64,000 bases of DNA, from the NCBI GenBank assembly GCA_002309655.1, contig DBXM01000016.1, positions 75,977 through 139,976 on the forward strand, given 5' to 3'. The notes beneath the pieces were generated by a model, which was not told the origin of the DNA, ran no database searches, and saw only the letters and a list, made by a program, of their open reading frames with translations. The stretch is from Mageeibacillus sp. UBA1212 (GTDB lineage Bacteria; Bacillota; Clostridia; UBA1212). A program made the position numbers and the translations under genes. This document shows positions 8,981 to 17,816 of the stretch, in pieces (the first letter of the stretch is position 1; each line of letters starts with the position of its first letter).

Positions 8981-9547
8981 TCACAGCAGAATAACGGTCA
9001 GGAACTTCGCGCCCTTCCCGCCAACCGCCGACTGCGCGTGCGGAACGGTCGGGTCGAAATAGAAGCAGTCGCCCTCCTCGAGAATGAACTCCCGCTTCCC
9101 GAACGTCACCTTCACCGTGCCCTCGAGAACGTAGTTGAACTCCTGTCCGCCGTGAGACACGCTCGCGGGCGGGTTAATCTCGGTCTCAGGCCCCACCGTA
9201 ACCACCATCGGCTCAATCTTCCTGCCGATGAATTTGTACGCGATGCTCTCGAAATCGTAGCCCTTGTACCTGTCGACCGCGATGCCGCGCCCTTTTCTGA
9301 CAAGAGAGCAGTTCGTGAGCTTCGGGGAAATGCCCGTGAGGATCTCGGTGAGATCGACGCCGAACTTCGCAGCCAGCGCGTAAAGGGTGCTGACCGGGAA
9401 GTCGACCTTCGCGTTCTCGTAGTCGAGATATTCCTGCTCGGTAATGCCGAGAAATTCGGCCATGTCCGCCGTGCTGAAACCGCAGATGTCCCGAAGGTCC
9501 GCGATTCTCGCCGCAATTTCGTTAATACCGGTATTTTCGTCCATCAT
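8981..9547 (-). CDS. XRE-family transcriptional regulator with C-terminal cupin domain
   Basis: The 188-residue protein has an N-terminal helix-turn-helix (about 10-65, with STADMAEFLGITEQEYLDYE) and a C-terminal cupin barrel (about 115-185, with GQEFNYVLEG and EEGDCFYFDPTVPHAQ). Such proteins bind DNA through the HTH and sense a small ligand or metal in the cupin. The ATG at 9547 was chosen, with GAGG seven bases upstream; a TTG two codons earlier is too close to that site. It lies 52 bases upstream of the acyl-CoA synthetase gene and 17 bases downstream of lysA on the same strand. Confidence 0.9.
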   Translation of the reverse strand: MMDENTGINEIAARIADLRDICGFSTADMAEFLGITEQEYLDYENAKVDFPVSTLYALAAKFGVDLTEILTGISPKLTNCSLVRKGRGIAVDRYKGYDFESIAYKFIGRKIEPMVVTVGPETEINPPASVSHGGQEFNYVLEGTVKVTFGKREFILEEGDCFYFDPTVPHAQSAVGGKGAKFLTVILL

Positions 9548-9564
9548 CTTCAAACCTCAAGCTT

Positions 9565-10833
9565 TTAAAAACTGTCTTTAACTTCAATCTCCGCGCCTTC
9601 AAAATCGAACGTCGCGAAGTAGTCCTTCGGAGTTTCGGCGCGCCTTATAAGCTTCCACGAGCCGTCCTTTTCGAGAAGGACCTCCGCCGACCGCAGCTTT
9701 CCGTTGTAGTTGTAGCCCATCGAAAAACCGTGGGCGCCGGCGTCGTGAATCGCCACAAGGTCTCCCGGTTCGAGCTTAGGCAGGAGTCTGTTCACCGCGA
9801 ACTTGTCGTTGTTCTCGCAGAGGCCGCCGGTAACGTCGTAAAGAGTGTCGGGCGTTTCGTTTTCCTTCCCGAAGACCGTGATGTGATGGTAGCTTCCGTA
9901 CATCGCCGGCCGCATCAGGTTCGCGGCGCAGGCGTCGAGCCCCGCGTATTCACGGTAAATGTGTTTCATGTGTATCACGCGCGCAACGAGAATGCCGTAG
10001 GGGCCGGTCATGTACCTGCCCAGCTCAGCCTTGATCGAAGGCATCGGCAACCCGCTCTTTTCCGCCTCTTTTTCGAAGGCCTCTTTTACGTGTTTGCCGA
10101 CCGCGCGAATGTCCACCGGCTTCTCCTCAGGCCTGTACGGAATTCCGATTCCGCCCGAAAGATTGACAAACGAAATCCTGACGCCGAACCGTTCGCGAAC
10201 CTCCGCCGCGAGCTCGAAAAGGATTTCCGCCAGCTTCGGCCAGTAGTCCCCGTTCTGCATGTTGCTCGCCAGAAAAGCGTGGAGTCCGAACTCCTTTACG
10301 CCCTTCTCCTTGAGAATTCCGACCGCCTCGAAGATCTGTTCGCGGGTCATTCCATATTTGGCCTCTTCGGGACTTCCCATTATCTCGCCGGAGATCTCAA
10401 AATGGCCGCCGGGGTTGTAGCGGAGGCAGATCTTTCCGGGAATTCCGCCGTGTTTTTCGAGAAAATCAATGTGCGTGATGTCGTCGAGGTTGATCAGCGC
10501 CCCGAGCGACCTTGCCGCCTCGAAGTCCTCAGCCGGCGTGACGTTCGACGAAAACATAATGCTCTCGCCTTCAAAACCCACCGACGCCGCCAGCAGCAGC
10601 TCCGTGTAGCTCGAACAGTCCGCGCCGCCGCCCGCTTCCCTGATCAGTTTGAGAATGTACGGGTTCGGGCAGGCCTTCACCGCGTAGTACTCCTTGAAAT
10701 CGCACCACGAGAACGCTTTTTGAAGCCCGCGAAGCGCCTTCCTGATGCCCTCCGCGTCGTAAACGTAATACGGAGTACCGACCGCCGCCGCGATTTCCTC
10801 GGCTTTAATCCTGTCAATAAAAGGTGTTTTCAT
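9565..10833 (-). CDS. lysA: Diaminopimelate decarboxylase
   Basis: The 422-residue fold-type III PLP enzyme has the Schiff-base lysine at 53 in YYAVKACPNP, a phosphate-binding SGGIGIPY near 205 and GLCENNDKFAVNRLLP near 340, where most LysA proteins have a CESGD-type motif. The CENNDKFA form and HAFLASN in place of HCHIGS match a LysA subfamily widespread in Clostridia as I know it. The enzyme makes L-lysine from meso-diaminopimelate. Its start overlaps the engB stop by four bases. Related decarboxylases such as carboxynorspermidine decarboxylase are a less likely alternative. Confidence 0.82.
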   Translation of the reverse strand: MKTPFIDRIKAEEIAAAVGTPYYVYDAEGIRKALRGLQKAFSWCDFKEYYAVKACPNPYILKLIREAGGGADCSSYTELLLAASVGFEGESIMFSSNVTPAEDFEAARSLGALINLDDITHIDFLEKHGGIPGKICLRYNPGGHFEISGEIMGSPEEAKYGMTREQIFEAVGILKEKGVKEFGLHAFLASNMQNGDYWPKLAEILFELAAEVRERFGVRISFVNLSGGIGIPYRPEEKPVDIRAVGKHVKEAFEKEAEKSGLPMPSIKAELGRYMTGPYGILVARVIHMKHIYREYAGLDACAANLMRPAMYGSYHHITVFGKENETPDTLYDVTGGLCENNDKFAVNRLLPKLEPGDLVAIHDAGAHGFSMGYNYNGKLRSAEVLLEKDGSWKLIRRAETPKDYFATFDFEGAEIEVKDSF

Positions 10834-11477
10834 AATGCCTCCGGTTCTCCGTCCGTTCCCGGTTCCGCGTCAGCCTCCGGAATCTCGTCTTCTTCCACAA
10901 TGAACGAGTCGATCTCCTCCCACAACCCGGGAATGCCCTTTTTGGTCTCTGCCGAAACCTGGAACACCTTCTTTTCTGCGGGAAGTCCGAGCTCCTTCTT
11001 AATGACCGCCGCGTTTTTGGCGCACTCGGAGCGGGAAAGCTTGTCGCACTTTGTCGCAACCACGATGTAGTCGAGGCCGGCGGCAACGGTCCAGTTGTAG
11101 AGCATTTTGTCCGCCTCGCTCGGTTCGCGCCGGACGTCGATCAGAAGGAGCATGAGGTAGAGCTGCGGACGGACGTTCAGGTACTCGGTGATAACCTTCC
11201 CCCACACATCCATCTCGCTCTTGGAGACCTTCGCGTAGCCGTAGCCCGGAAGGTCCACGAAGTGGATTTCGTTGTTTACGTCGTAAAAATTGATGAGCCG
11301 CGTCATTCCCTGTCTCGAACCGGACCTGGCAAGATTTTTTCTGCCGAGCAACGCGTTGATGAGGGACGATTTGCCCACGTTCGACCTGCCCGCGAACGCG
11401 ATCTCCAGAAAGTCGGACTCGGGAAGCTTGCCGGCGGATATGCAGGAAGTTACAAACTCCGATTTTTTAACTATCAT
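10830..11477 (-). CDS. engB: Ribosome biogenesis GTP-binding protein EngB/YsxC
   Basis: The 215-residue TRAFAC GTPase has the P-loop GRSNVGKS at 30-37, a DLPGYGYA G3 motif near 79 and TKCD as G4 near 150. The family assists late assembly of the large ribosomal subunit and is usually essential. The ATG at 11477 has GGAGGAG upstream and gives the typical start MIVKKSEF. The acidic C-terminal tail is somewhat longer than usual. It is coupled by overlap to lysA. Confidence 0.95.
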   Translation of the reverse strand: MIVKKSEFVTSCISAGKLPESDFLEIAFAGRSNVGKSSLINALLGRKNLARSGSRQGMTRLINFYDVNNEIHFVDLPGYGYAKVSKSEMDVWGKVITEYLNVRPQLYLMLLLIDVRREPSEADKMLYNWTVAAGLDYIVVATKCDKLSRSECAKNAAVIKKELGLPAEKKVFQVSAETKKGIPGLWEEIDSFIVEEDEIPEADAEPGTDGEPEAL

Positions 11478-11648
11478 CCGTGAGCTCCTCCGTTCGCGCA
11501 AAGTTCAAATAACAGGGAATGAAATCCGCTTTAAAAAGCGCGCAGCGCGCGAGCCTTTTAACGGCCCGGATTTATAAATCTGTAATGGTAACACAGCCGG
11601 CGCGGGTTTTCAACCGGTTTGGCGGTGTTTAAAAGCGTTGTTAAAGCC

Positions 11649-12944
11649 TTATTTCGCCGGCTTCTTTTCGGGCGATTTCCTGAGCACAAGCCTTCTCGCC
11701 ATGTCGAGGGCCGTGACCGCGGCGCGCATTCTGACGTTCTCGCGACCGCCTCCGAACCTGAACTCGCCCACTTCGATCTCGCCCCTGTACCAGGCCGCGA
11801 TATAAACGAGCCCCTGCTCTTTGCCCTCCATGACGCCGGGTCCCGCGTTCCCGGTCACAGCGACCGAAACGTCGGTGCCGCACTTCAACGCGACGCCCTT
11901 TGCCATGTCTGCGGCCGTCTCCGCGCTCACCGCGCCAAACGCGCCGATGGTTTCAGACGCAACGCCCAGAAGCTCTATTTTTGCCAGGTTGCTGTAGGTC
12001 ACGATGCCGGCTCTCAGAACCGACGACGCGCCGGGAACCGAAGTCACAAGCTCGGCGACGAGTCCGCCTGTGCACGACTCCGCACACGAGAAGGACAGTT
12101 CGCGCTCCTTCATTCTTCTCAGGAAATTCTGCTGAACGCTCTCGCCCCTTGTCGAAACCAGGTCCTCGCCGAACCGCTTCTTCATCAGCGAGTCGAAATT
12201 TCTGAGCGTCTTCTTGACCTCGTCCTCTTTCTCGCCGCTGCAGGAAACTCTTACCGTCACGTAGCCCTTCCCGACGTACGTAGCCACGTTCGGATTGGTC
12301 GAACCTTCGATCTTGTCGAGCAGCCTTCTCTCAACCTCCGACTCGGGAACGCCGCAAATCGTGTAGTAGCGGGACTTGAAAACGGACTTCGACATCGCCT
12401 TGATCATCGGCAAAAGTTCGTTGTCGAACATCGTCTGCAGCTCTCTGGGCGGGCCGGGAAGCATCGCGATCATCTTGTCAGCCTTTGCGGGCGCCATGAC
12501 CTTCGGCGCGTAGTTTTTGAAAAGCATCACGCAGCCGGGAGCCGTTCCGCAGCTGTTCCCGAGAATGATCGAGTGCTCGGGAAAATCGGCCTGGCTGAGG
12601 TTGCCCGGAGCCATTTCTTTCCCTATTTTACGGAAATATTTCTCGATTTTCGCAACGGTGTCAGCGTCGCGTTTCATGCCGACTTCGAACAGATCCGCCA
12701 CCGCTTTTTTGGTGAGATCGTCCTGCGTCGGCCCGAGGCCGCCGGTCAGTATGATAATGTCAGCCCGCTCGTAAGCGTGAACGACAGCCTCCCTGACTCT
12801 TCCCGCGTCGTCGTCTATGACCGTATGGCTGTAGACGTAGATTCCCGCTTCGGGAAGCTTCGAGGAAATGTACTGGGCGTCGGTGTTCGCCACCTGCCCC
12901 ATTAATAGTTCGGTTCCGACCGAAATGATTTCTGCCCTTTTCAT
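11649..12944 (-). CDS. cinA: CinA family nicotinamide mononucleotide deamidase / ADP-ribose pyrophosphatase-like protein
   Basis: The 431-residue protein has the two CinA domains. The N-terminal molybdopterin-binding-like (COG1058) domain contains SVGTELLMGQ and TGGLGPTQDD. The C-terminal amidohydrolase domain (about 265-425) contains FSCAESCTGGL, the NMN deamidase signature. It recycles NMN formed during NAD turnover. A GGGAG sequence precedes the ATG. It stands alone between engB and the transglutaminase-dockerin gene. Confidence 0.93.
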   Translation of the reverse strand: MKRAEIISVGTELLMGQVANTDAQYISSKLPEAGIYVYSHTVIDDDAGRVREAVVHAYERADIIILTGGLGPTQDDLTKKAVADLFEVGMKRDADTVAKIEKYFRKIGKEMAPGNLSQADFPEHSIILGNSCGTAPGCVMLFKNYAPKVMAPAKADKMIAMLPGPPRELQTMFDNELLPMIKAMSKSVFKSRYYTICGVPESEVERRLLDKIEGSTNPNVATYVGKGYVTVRVSCSGEKEDEVKKTLRNFDSLMKKRFGEDLVSTRGESVQQNFLRRMKERELSFSCAESCTGGLVAELVTSVPGASSVLRAGIVTYSNLAKIELLGVASETIGAFGAVSAETAADMAKGVALKCGTDVSVAVTGNAGPGVMEGKEQGLVYIAAWYRGEIEVGEFRFGGGRENVRMRAAVTALDMARRLVLRKSPEKKPAK

Positions 12945-12989
12945 ATTCTCCCTTTTAACCCTTTGTTTTAATTCGACGCATGCAGAGCG

Positions 12990-14681
12990 TTATTTTGCCG
13001 CAAGCGGGAATTCTTCGGGCGACGAAGCGTGTCTGAAAAGATATACCGCGTCGTCCGCGTCAAACGCGCTGTCACCGTTGTAGTCCTGTCTGTAAGTGAC
13101 CCTGTACTCCTCCGGGTTGAGCAGCGATTTGATAAGTCTGTTGGCGTCACCTTCGTCCGCGTCGCCGTCACCGTCAACATCTCCCGCGACGCTCACCGTG
13201 AAATCCGCGTTCCCGAACGAGACAACCGTTCCCGTGCCGACAAATCCGCTCCCGGGAAGGCTGTTTTCGTCCTTTGAACCGGCCACAGTCCTCAAAAATA
13301 CCTCCTCGGCCGTCCCCTGCGGAACGCCGAATATATAATACTTCCCGCCGATTTCCTCGTAGGTTATCAGCGCCGAAAGCGCCTCCGAGTCCTCACCGGG
13401 AATCAATTCCTGCGGAATCTCGATTTCGACTTCTTTCACGAACGTGTCGTTCCACGCCGAGCCTCCGGTGGGCGGTTTTGTCCGCATCGTAAGAAGCACG
13501 CTGGCGCCGAGGTCCTCCATTCCGTAAATACTCTCAGGCGCGCTTATTTCAAGCTGTCCGGAATCCGCAACGGTCGAAATTTCGTCCGTTCCGGTGTCGA
13601 GCACGAAAACGCTTCCCGCGCCGCTGAACAGAACGTACTTTCCGAGCGCCTTGATGCAGCTGTACGACTTCGGGTAGTAGGAGTAGCGCTCCGGGTCCGA
13701 GTACCACTTGTCATCGAAAACGATTCTCGCGTCAACGTTGTAGAAATCTCTCGTGGCGGCAATGTAAGGCCTGTTGCCGTCCCAGCCGGAGAAGAACCAG
13801 TAGCCGCCGGAAAAAACGAACGCTGAGTTGGCGGTGTACCAGAGCGCACCGCTGTCGTAATAGGTGTCCGGCCCGCAGTCCTCGGCCGAAAGGCAGGCGA
13901 CCCAGTCCTTTTCGGTCTTCACGTGGCTCGAGTTGAAAATCTCCTCGCCGCGCAAGAAATGCTCGTGGTAGCAGTAGCCCTTCACGTTCCTGTTCGCCCA
14001 CGTGAAGTCGATGTGGTACCAGTTGCCGCCCAGTTTGACGCGGTTCCAGATGTGGTCGAGGTTGTTCGACGTCACCGTGTCGTTTTCGATGCCGAGCTTG
14101 TCGAGAACGCCCTTCGCCAGCAACGTGAACGCCTGACAGACGCCCTTTTTCTCGGTTGCAAGCCCGCAGGCGTCGGCGATCGCGTAGTCAAAGTCGTAAA
14201 TGTAGTGGCAGCAGAACCAGTCGTTCAGATAGAGAAGCTTCGCCTCCGCAGGCCACTCCTCTCTGATGTTCGCGACGATGGAATCCACCGCGTTAGTGTA
14301 AACTTCGATTAGGCGGGTCACGTCTCCCGGTGTACTGACTCCTTCCGCGTAACTCATTTTGAGCGTGCTAACGGTCTGCCCGGACAGCGAATAGGAATAC
14401 TTCGACGCCATCAGGAAGCTGAGAGGCGCGGAGTTCCTGTACGCCTGGGCGTAATTCACAATTTCGGTCGAGCGGATCGCCAGCGCTGAAACATCGATGT
14501 TTTTGGAATATGAAGAGAGGCCGGCGTCGAGAACTCCGGTAAACGCGGCAAGCTTCTCCGGGTCCGCGTACGTATCAATCGCGCGCGAAGTAACCGGGAC
14601 AAACCCCGCCCCGGCGCACAGCAAAAGAACCGCCGCAGTAAGCGCCGCCGCTATTCTTTTGAAACGTCCCGAAAGCCTCAT
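12990..14681 (-). CDS. Secreted transglutaminase-like protein with C-terminal dockerin domain
   Basis: The 563-residue protein starts with a Sec signal peptide (hydrophobic stretch about 10-28). A transglutaminase/protease-like core follows with the triad apparent as Cys182 (EKKGVCQAF), His210 (NNLDHIWN) and Asp225 (WYHIDFTWAN). The middle (about 240-480) looks like beta-propeller or beta-sandwich sequence. The C-terminus (about 497-563) is a type I dockerin with two calcium-loop repeats, DVDGDGDADEGDANRL and DYNGDSAFDADDAVYL. Dockerins bind cohesins on scaffoldins; no cohesin was found in this window. Bacterial proteins of this superfamily are often peptidases. It has its own TTGACT promoter upstream. 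Confidence 0.85.
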   Translation of the reverse strand: MRLSGRFKRIAAALTAAVLLLCAGAGFVPVTSRAIDTYADPEKLAAFTGVLDAGLSSYSKNIDVSALAIRSTEIVNYAQAYRNSAPLSFLMASKYSYSLSGQTVSTLKMSYAEGVSTPGDVTRLIEVYTNAVDSIVANIREEWPAEAKLLYLNDWFCCHYIYDFDYAIADACGLATEKKGVCQAFTLLAKGVLDKLGIENDTVTSNNLDHIWNRVKLGGNWYHIDFTWANRNVKGYCYHEHFLRGEEIFNSSHVKTEKDWVACLSAEDCGPDTYYDSGALWYTANSAFVFSGGYWFFSGWDGNRPYIAATRDFYNVDARIVFDDKWYSDPERYSYYPKSYSCIKALGKYVLFSGAGSVFVLDTGTDEISTVADSGQLEISAPESIYGMEDLGASVLLTMRTKPPTGGSAWNDTFVKEVEIEIPQELIPGEDSEALSALITYEEIGGKYYIFGVPQGTAEEVFLRTVAGSKDENSLPGSGFVGTGTVVSFGNADFTVSVAGDVDGDGDADEGDANRLIKSLLNPEEYRVTYRQDYNGDSAFDADDAVYLFRHASSPEEFPLAAK

Positions 14682-14784
14682 AAGTCACTCCAAAACCGGT
14701 TTTTTTGTCTTGCGTAAAGCGGTTGCCCGCGCGCGGAAGTTCTGTAAACGAGCCGCTTCCCGCCGCAAAAACTCTATCATATAG

Positions 14785-14813
14785 ATTTTACTTTTTTGGC
14801 GCGGTAAAGTCAA
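14785..14813 (-). promoter_or_regulatory. Promoter of the transglutaminase-dockerin gene
   Basis: On the minus strand, TTGACT (14808-14813), a 17-bp spacer and TAAAAT (14785-14790) lie about 100 bases before the start codon. The 309-bp divergent gap 14682-14990 also contains the plus-strand promoter at 14913-14941. Nothing else was recognised in it. Confidence 0.65.
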
Positions 14814-14912
14814 CGGGGACGGACCGTTTTTAAGCAGTTTTTACATGTTTTTTGGTCAGCTTTTTGCGGGCGTTTTCCGTTCTTAATTTGCGTTTGTTTT
14901 TGCCCGTTTCTG

Positions 14913-14941
14913 TTGACTGCCGCGACGCAAAATAATATAAT
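14913..14941 (+). promoter_or_regulatory. Promoter of the IMPase-EEP-esterase operon
   Basis: TTGACT (14913-14918), a 17-bp spacer and a perfect TATAAT (14936-14941) lie 50 bases before the first start codon of the three-gene plus-strand operon. Confidence 0.8.
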
Positions 14942-14990
14942 TCATTCAATCGGATAATCCGCAAACTTCAAAACCGGAGGCGCTTCTGAA

Positions 14991-15824
14991 ATGAGCCGGA
15001 AAACAAACACAAGCTACGTTTCTTCAAAAGATACTGTTCCGCTTATTCCATCCGCGGAGATAACTCAGGCGGCGGTGGAGGCGGGAAAAATGATACTCGC
15101 CGCTGACGGCGTTCGCGACAAGCACGTGACCGCCAAGGAAGGCACCGCGAATTTTGTGACCGGCTACGACCTCAAGATCCAAAATTATCTCGAGGAGCGG
15201 CTCGCGCTTATCCTTCCCGGGGCAACATTTCTGGCCGAGGAAGGCGGGGATGACCTCGCAAAGCCCTCAGACGGCTTTACGTTCGTGATCGACCCGATCG
15301 ACGGCACCGCCAATTTCATCCGCGGGCTTCGTAACTCGAGCGTGTCGGTCGGTCTCCTCTACGGCGGGAATCCGGTCTTCGGGTGCGTCGTGCTCCCCTA
15401 CACCGGCGAGACGTTCACGGCAGAGAAAGGCCGCGGCGCTTTTGTCAACGGAAAGCCGATTAAGGTGTCGGAAAGACGCCTCAAAGACTCGATTGTTCTG
15501 TTTGGAACTTCCCCTTATTATAGGGAAGAACTCGGTGCCGCCACTGTTGAGACGCTTGGCAGTTTTTTTATGAACTGCCAGGACTTGAGGAGACTCGGTT
15601 CGGCGGCGCAGGACCTTGTGCTGACCGCCTGCGGTAGAGGCGACGCCTTTTTCGAGCTGAGGCTGTCGCCGTGGGATATAGCCGCCGGCGCGCTGATACT
15701 TGAAGAGGCCGGCGGCGTCATTACCGACATCGAAGGCCGGCCGCTTCCGTTCGACAGGAAGACGTCCGTTCTTTGCGGCAACCCGGTCAACCACCGGGAA
15801 ATTCTGGAACTTCTGAATAAGTGA
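14991..15824 (+). CDS. Inositol monophosphatase family protein
   Basis: The 277-residue protein carries the metal and phosphate motifs of the family: EEGG at 83-86, DPIDGTANF at 101-109 and WDIAAGALILEEAGG near 226. Members dephosphorylate myo-inositol monophosphates, other sugar phosphates, 3'-phosphoadenosine phosphate or fructose bisphosphate, so the substrate is open. The first 20 residues form an extension before the usual start. GGAGG precedes the ATG. It is the first gene of an operon with an EEP-type phosphatase and an esterase, which end at a terminator near 17650. Confidence 0.88.
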   Translation: MSRKTNTSYVSSKDTVPLIPSAEITQAAVEAGKMILAADGVRDKHVTAKEGTANFVTGYDLKIQNYLEERLALILPGATFLAEEGGDDLAKPSDGFTFVIDPIDGTANFIRGLRNSSVSVGLLYGGNPVFGCVVLPYTGETFTAEKGRGAFVNGKPIKVSERRLKDSIVLFGTSPYYREELGAATVETLGSFFMNCQDLRRLGSAAQDLVLTACGRGDAFFELRLSPWDIAAGALILEEAGGVITDIEGRPLPFDRKTSVLCGNPVNHREILELLNK

Positions 15825-15851
15825 AGCTTTGAATTGTTTTAAGGAGATACC

Positions 15852-16655
15852 ATGGGCTCAAGAATCAAACTGATGACTTCCAACGTGTGGGCCGACGTTT
15901 TCGGGAACCCCGTTCACCCGCGCGACAAGCTGCTCGCCGAACTCGTTCGCGAAGAGGCTCCGGACGTGCTTTTCCTGCAGGAGATGCACCCGAACTGGCA
16001 CGCGGGCAACCTGAAGCCGCTTCTCAAGGCGCTTGGCTACGCCGAGTCGCTGCCGGCGCTTCCCGAAGGTCAGGCGCTCAACTACACGCCTCTCTTTTAC
16101 AAGGAGTCCCGCCTCCGCGAGCTCTCGAACGGCTTTCTGCTCTACGACGGCCTCAACGACTACGCCTCGAAGTCCGTCTCTTACGCCGAGTTCGAAATAA
16201 TCCGCTCGAAAATCCGCTTCGCGGCCGCCTCAACGCACATGTATTTCGCGCAGAACGCCGAGGGCGAGAAGGCGAGAATGTCAAACGCAGCGCAGCTGGC
16301 GGATATTTCCCGGAAATTCCCTTCCGGCACGCCCTTTTTCTGCGGCGGCGACTTCAACTGCAGCGTGAATTCCCTTCCGTTCTACGAGCTCAACAGCAGA
16401 GGCATCTGCTGCGCCTCCCTCGCGGCGAAAAAGAAAACGAACTTCATCAGAACCGACCACAAATATCCCGTTTACGACAAGGAATCGCACAGATACACGC
16501 CGGCGGAACTCACGCTTGAGCCCAACTGCGAGTCGATCGACCACATCGTTTTCCGCGGACCTACTGATATTCTTTCATACAAAGTCGTCACGGACGAACG
16601 CGCGCGCATCCTGAGCGACCACTGCCCCGTTGTAATTACCGCGGCCATCGGTTAA
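15852..16655 (+). CDS. Endonuclease/exonuclease/phosphatase family protein
   Basis: The 267-residue protein has the EEP fold motifs: MTSNVWADVF at the start, FLQEM with the metal-binding glutamate near 44, GGDFNC near 168, and the C-terminal SDHCPVV with the catalytic Asp-His pair. The family cleaves phosphodiester or phosphomonoester bonds in nucleic acids, phosphoinositides or sphingolipids. No signal peptide is seen, so it should be cytoplasmic. AAGGAGAT precedes the ATG. An inositol-phosphatase-like gene lies 27 bases upstream, which hints at a phosphoinositol or sugar-phosphate substrate. Confidence 0.85.
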   Translation: MGSRIKLMTSNVWADVFGNPVHPRDKLLAELVREEAPDVLFLQEMHPNWHAGNLKPLLKALGYAESLPALPEGQALNYTPLFYKESRLRELSNGFLLYDGLNDYASKSVSYAEFEIIRSKIRFAAASTHMYFAQNAEGEKARMSNAAQLADISRKFPSGTPFFCGGDFNCSVNSLPFYELNSRGICCASLAAKKKTNFIRTDHKYPVYDKESHRYTPAELTLEPNCESIDHIVFRGPTDILSYKVVTDERARILSDHCPVVITAAIG

Positions 16656-16700
16656 AATATACGCACACAGACCTCATAACAAAACCGGAGGAAAATTAAT

Positions 16701-17594
16701 ATGTTATACGGCAAAAAAATCAATCTTTCCGAAGACGGACGCACCTTCATGGTGCCCTACATTCTTGAAAAAAGCCCGGAAATGCCTCTCTCCGTGAAGC
16801 GTCCCGCGATGGTCGTGATTCCCGGCGGCGGCTATCAGGCGCTTTCAGACCGTGAGGCCGAGCCGATTGCGATCGCGTATTCCGCCCAGGGCTTTCAGAC
16901 CTTCGTGGTCAGGTATTCCGTCGGACAGTACGCGTCGTTCCCGAATCCGCTGGTCGATCTTATGCGCGCGATGAAGATTGTTCGCGACAACGCCGAGGAA
17001 TGGTGTATCGACCCGGACGCGATTTCTGTCGTGGGTTTCAGCGCCGGCGGACACCTCACCGCCTCCCTGGGAGTCTACTGGAACGACCCGGAAATTCTCG
17101 AAAAGGCGGGCGTTAAGGCCGAAGAGGCCAAACCCAACGCGCTCGTGCTCTGCTACCCGGTTATCACCGCGGGAAGGCGCACCGACGAACCGGGAACCAT
17201 CGCCACCGCCATGCAGGGGCACGAAGGCGAACCGGACATCAAAGAGAAGCTGTCCCTCGAAAAGCACGTCGGTTCCCACACGCCGCCCTGCTTCATTGCC
17301 CACACGTACTTTGACCAGTGCGTTCCCGTCGAGAACTCCCTCGACTTCGCGCAGGCCCTCGCCGAGAACGACATCCCCTTCGAGCTCCACATAACCCAGG
17401 ACGGCGTTCACGGTCTCGCCCTCGGCGACCACCAGACCTCGATCGGCCCCTACCTCAACAACGGGGAATTCTCGCCCTGGGTCAAGAAATCCGCCGACTG
17501 GCTGAGAAGGCTCTTCGCTTACGAAGGCCCCGACGACTTCAAATACCCCTCCGCGGTCACCAGACGCAGGCATACTAACGCTTTTGTTTATTAA
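16701..17594 (+). CDS. Alpha/beta-hydrolase, esterase/lipase (BD-FAE/acetyl esterase-like)
   Basis: The 297-residue serine hydrolase has PGGGY at 41-45 as oxyanion-hole loop and the nucleophile elbow GFSAGG with Ser114. A likely catalytic Asp lies in the YFDQCVP segment near 203 and a His in DGVHG near 236. It has no signal peptide. Relatives deacetylate oligosaccharides or hydrolyse small esters. GGAGG precedes the ATG. As last gene of the operon it is followed by a strong terminator. Confidence 0.87.
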   Translation: MLYGKKINLSEDGRTFMVPYILEKSPEMPLSVKRPAMVVIPGGGYQALSDREAEPIAIAYSAQGFQTFVVRYSVGQYASFPNPLVDLMRAMKIVRDNAEEWCIDPDAISVVGFSAGGHLTASLGVYWNDPEILEKAGVKAEEAKPNALVLCYPVITAGRRTDEPGTIATAMQGHEGEPDIKEKLSLEKHVGSHTPPCFIAHTYFDQCVPVENSLDFAQALAENDIPFELHITQDGVHGLALGDHQTSIGPYLNNGEFSPWVKKSADWLRRLFAYEGPDDFKYPSAVTRRRHTNAFVY

Positions 17595-17602
17595 TATAAG
17601 CG

Positions 17603-17652
17603 GCGGGCGCCGTCTGAATGCATTTATTTGCGTTTACGGCGCCCGCTTCTTA
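17603..17652 (+). terminator. Terminator of the IMPase-EEP-esterase operon
   Basis: A perfect 11-bp GC-rich stem (17603-17613 with 17636-17646) is followed by TTCTT. Confidence 0.8.
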
Positions 17653-17746
17653 ATTAGGCGTATGTTTTCCTGTCAAAGGCTTTAGTGCCCGCAAAGGGGC
17701 TTAAAAATGCTACAGCGGCTTTTTAGCGCATATTATTAAGAACAGA

Positions 17747-17779
17747 ACCGGACGGCCTCAATTTAAGAAGCCGTCCGGT
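17747..17779 (-). terminator. Terminator of mgtE
   Basis: A perfect 10-bp stem (17747-17756 with 17770-17779) lies 38 bases beyond the mgtE stop. Modest T-rich sequence follows on either strand, so it may work in both directions. Confidence 0.7.
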
Positions 17780-17816
17780 CCGCATTTTATTATGATTGTT
17801 CAACACTTTACAGTGA

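Noticed and set aside
11619..12905. Plus-strand open frame opposite cinA
   Set aside because: It is an antisense shadow of a complete CinA gene.
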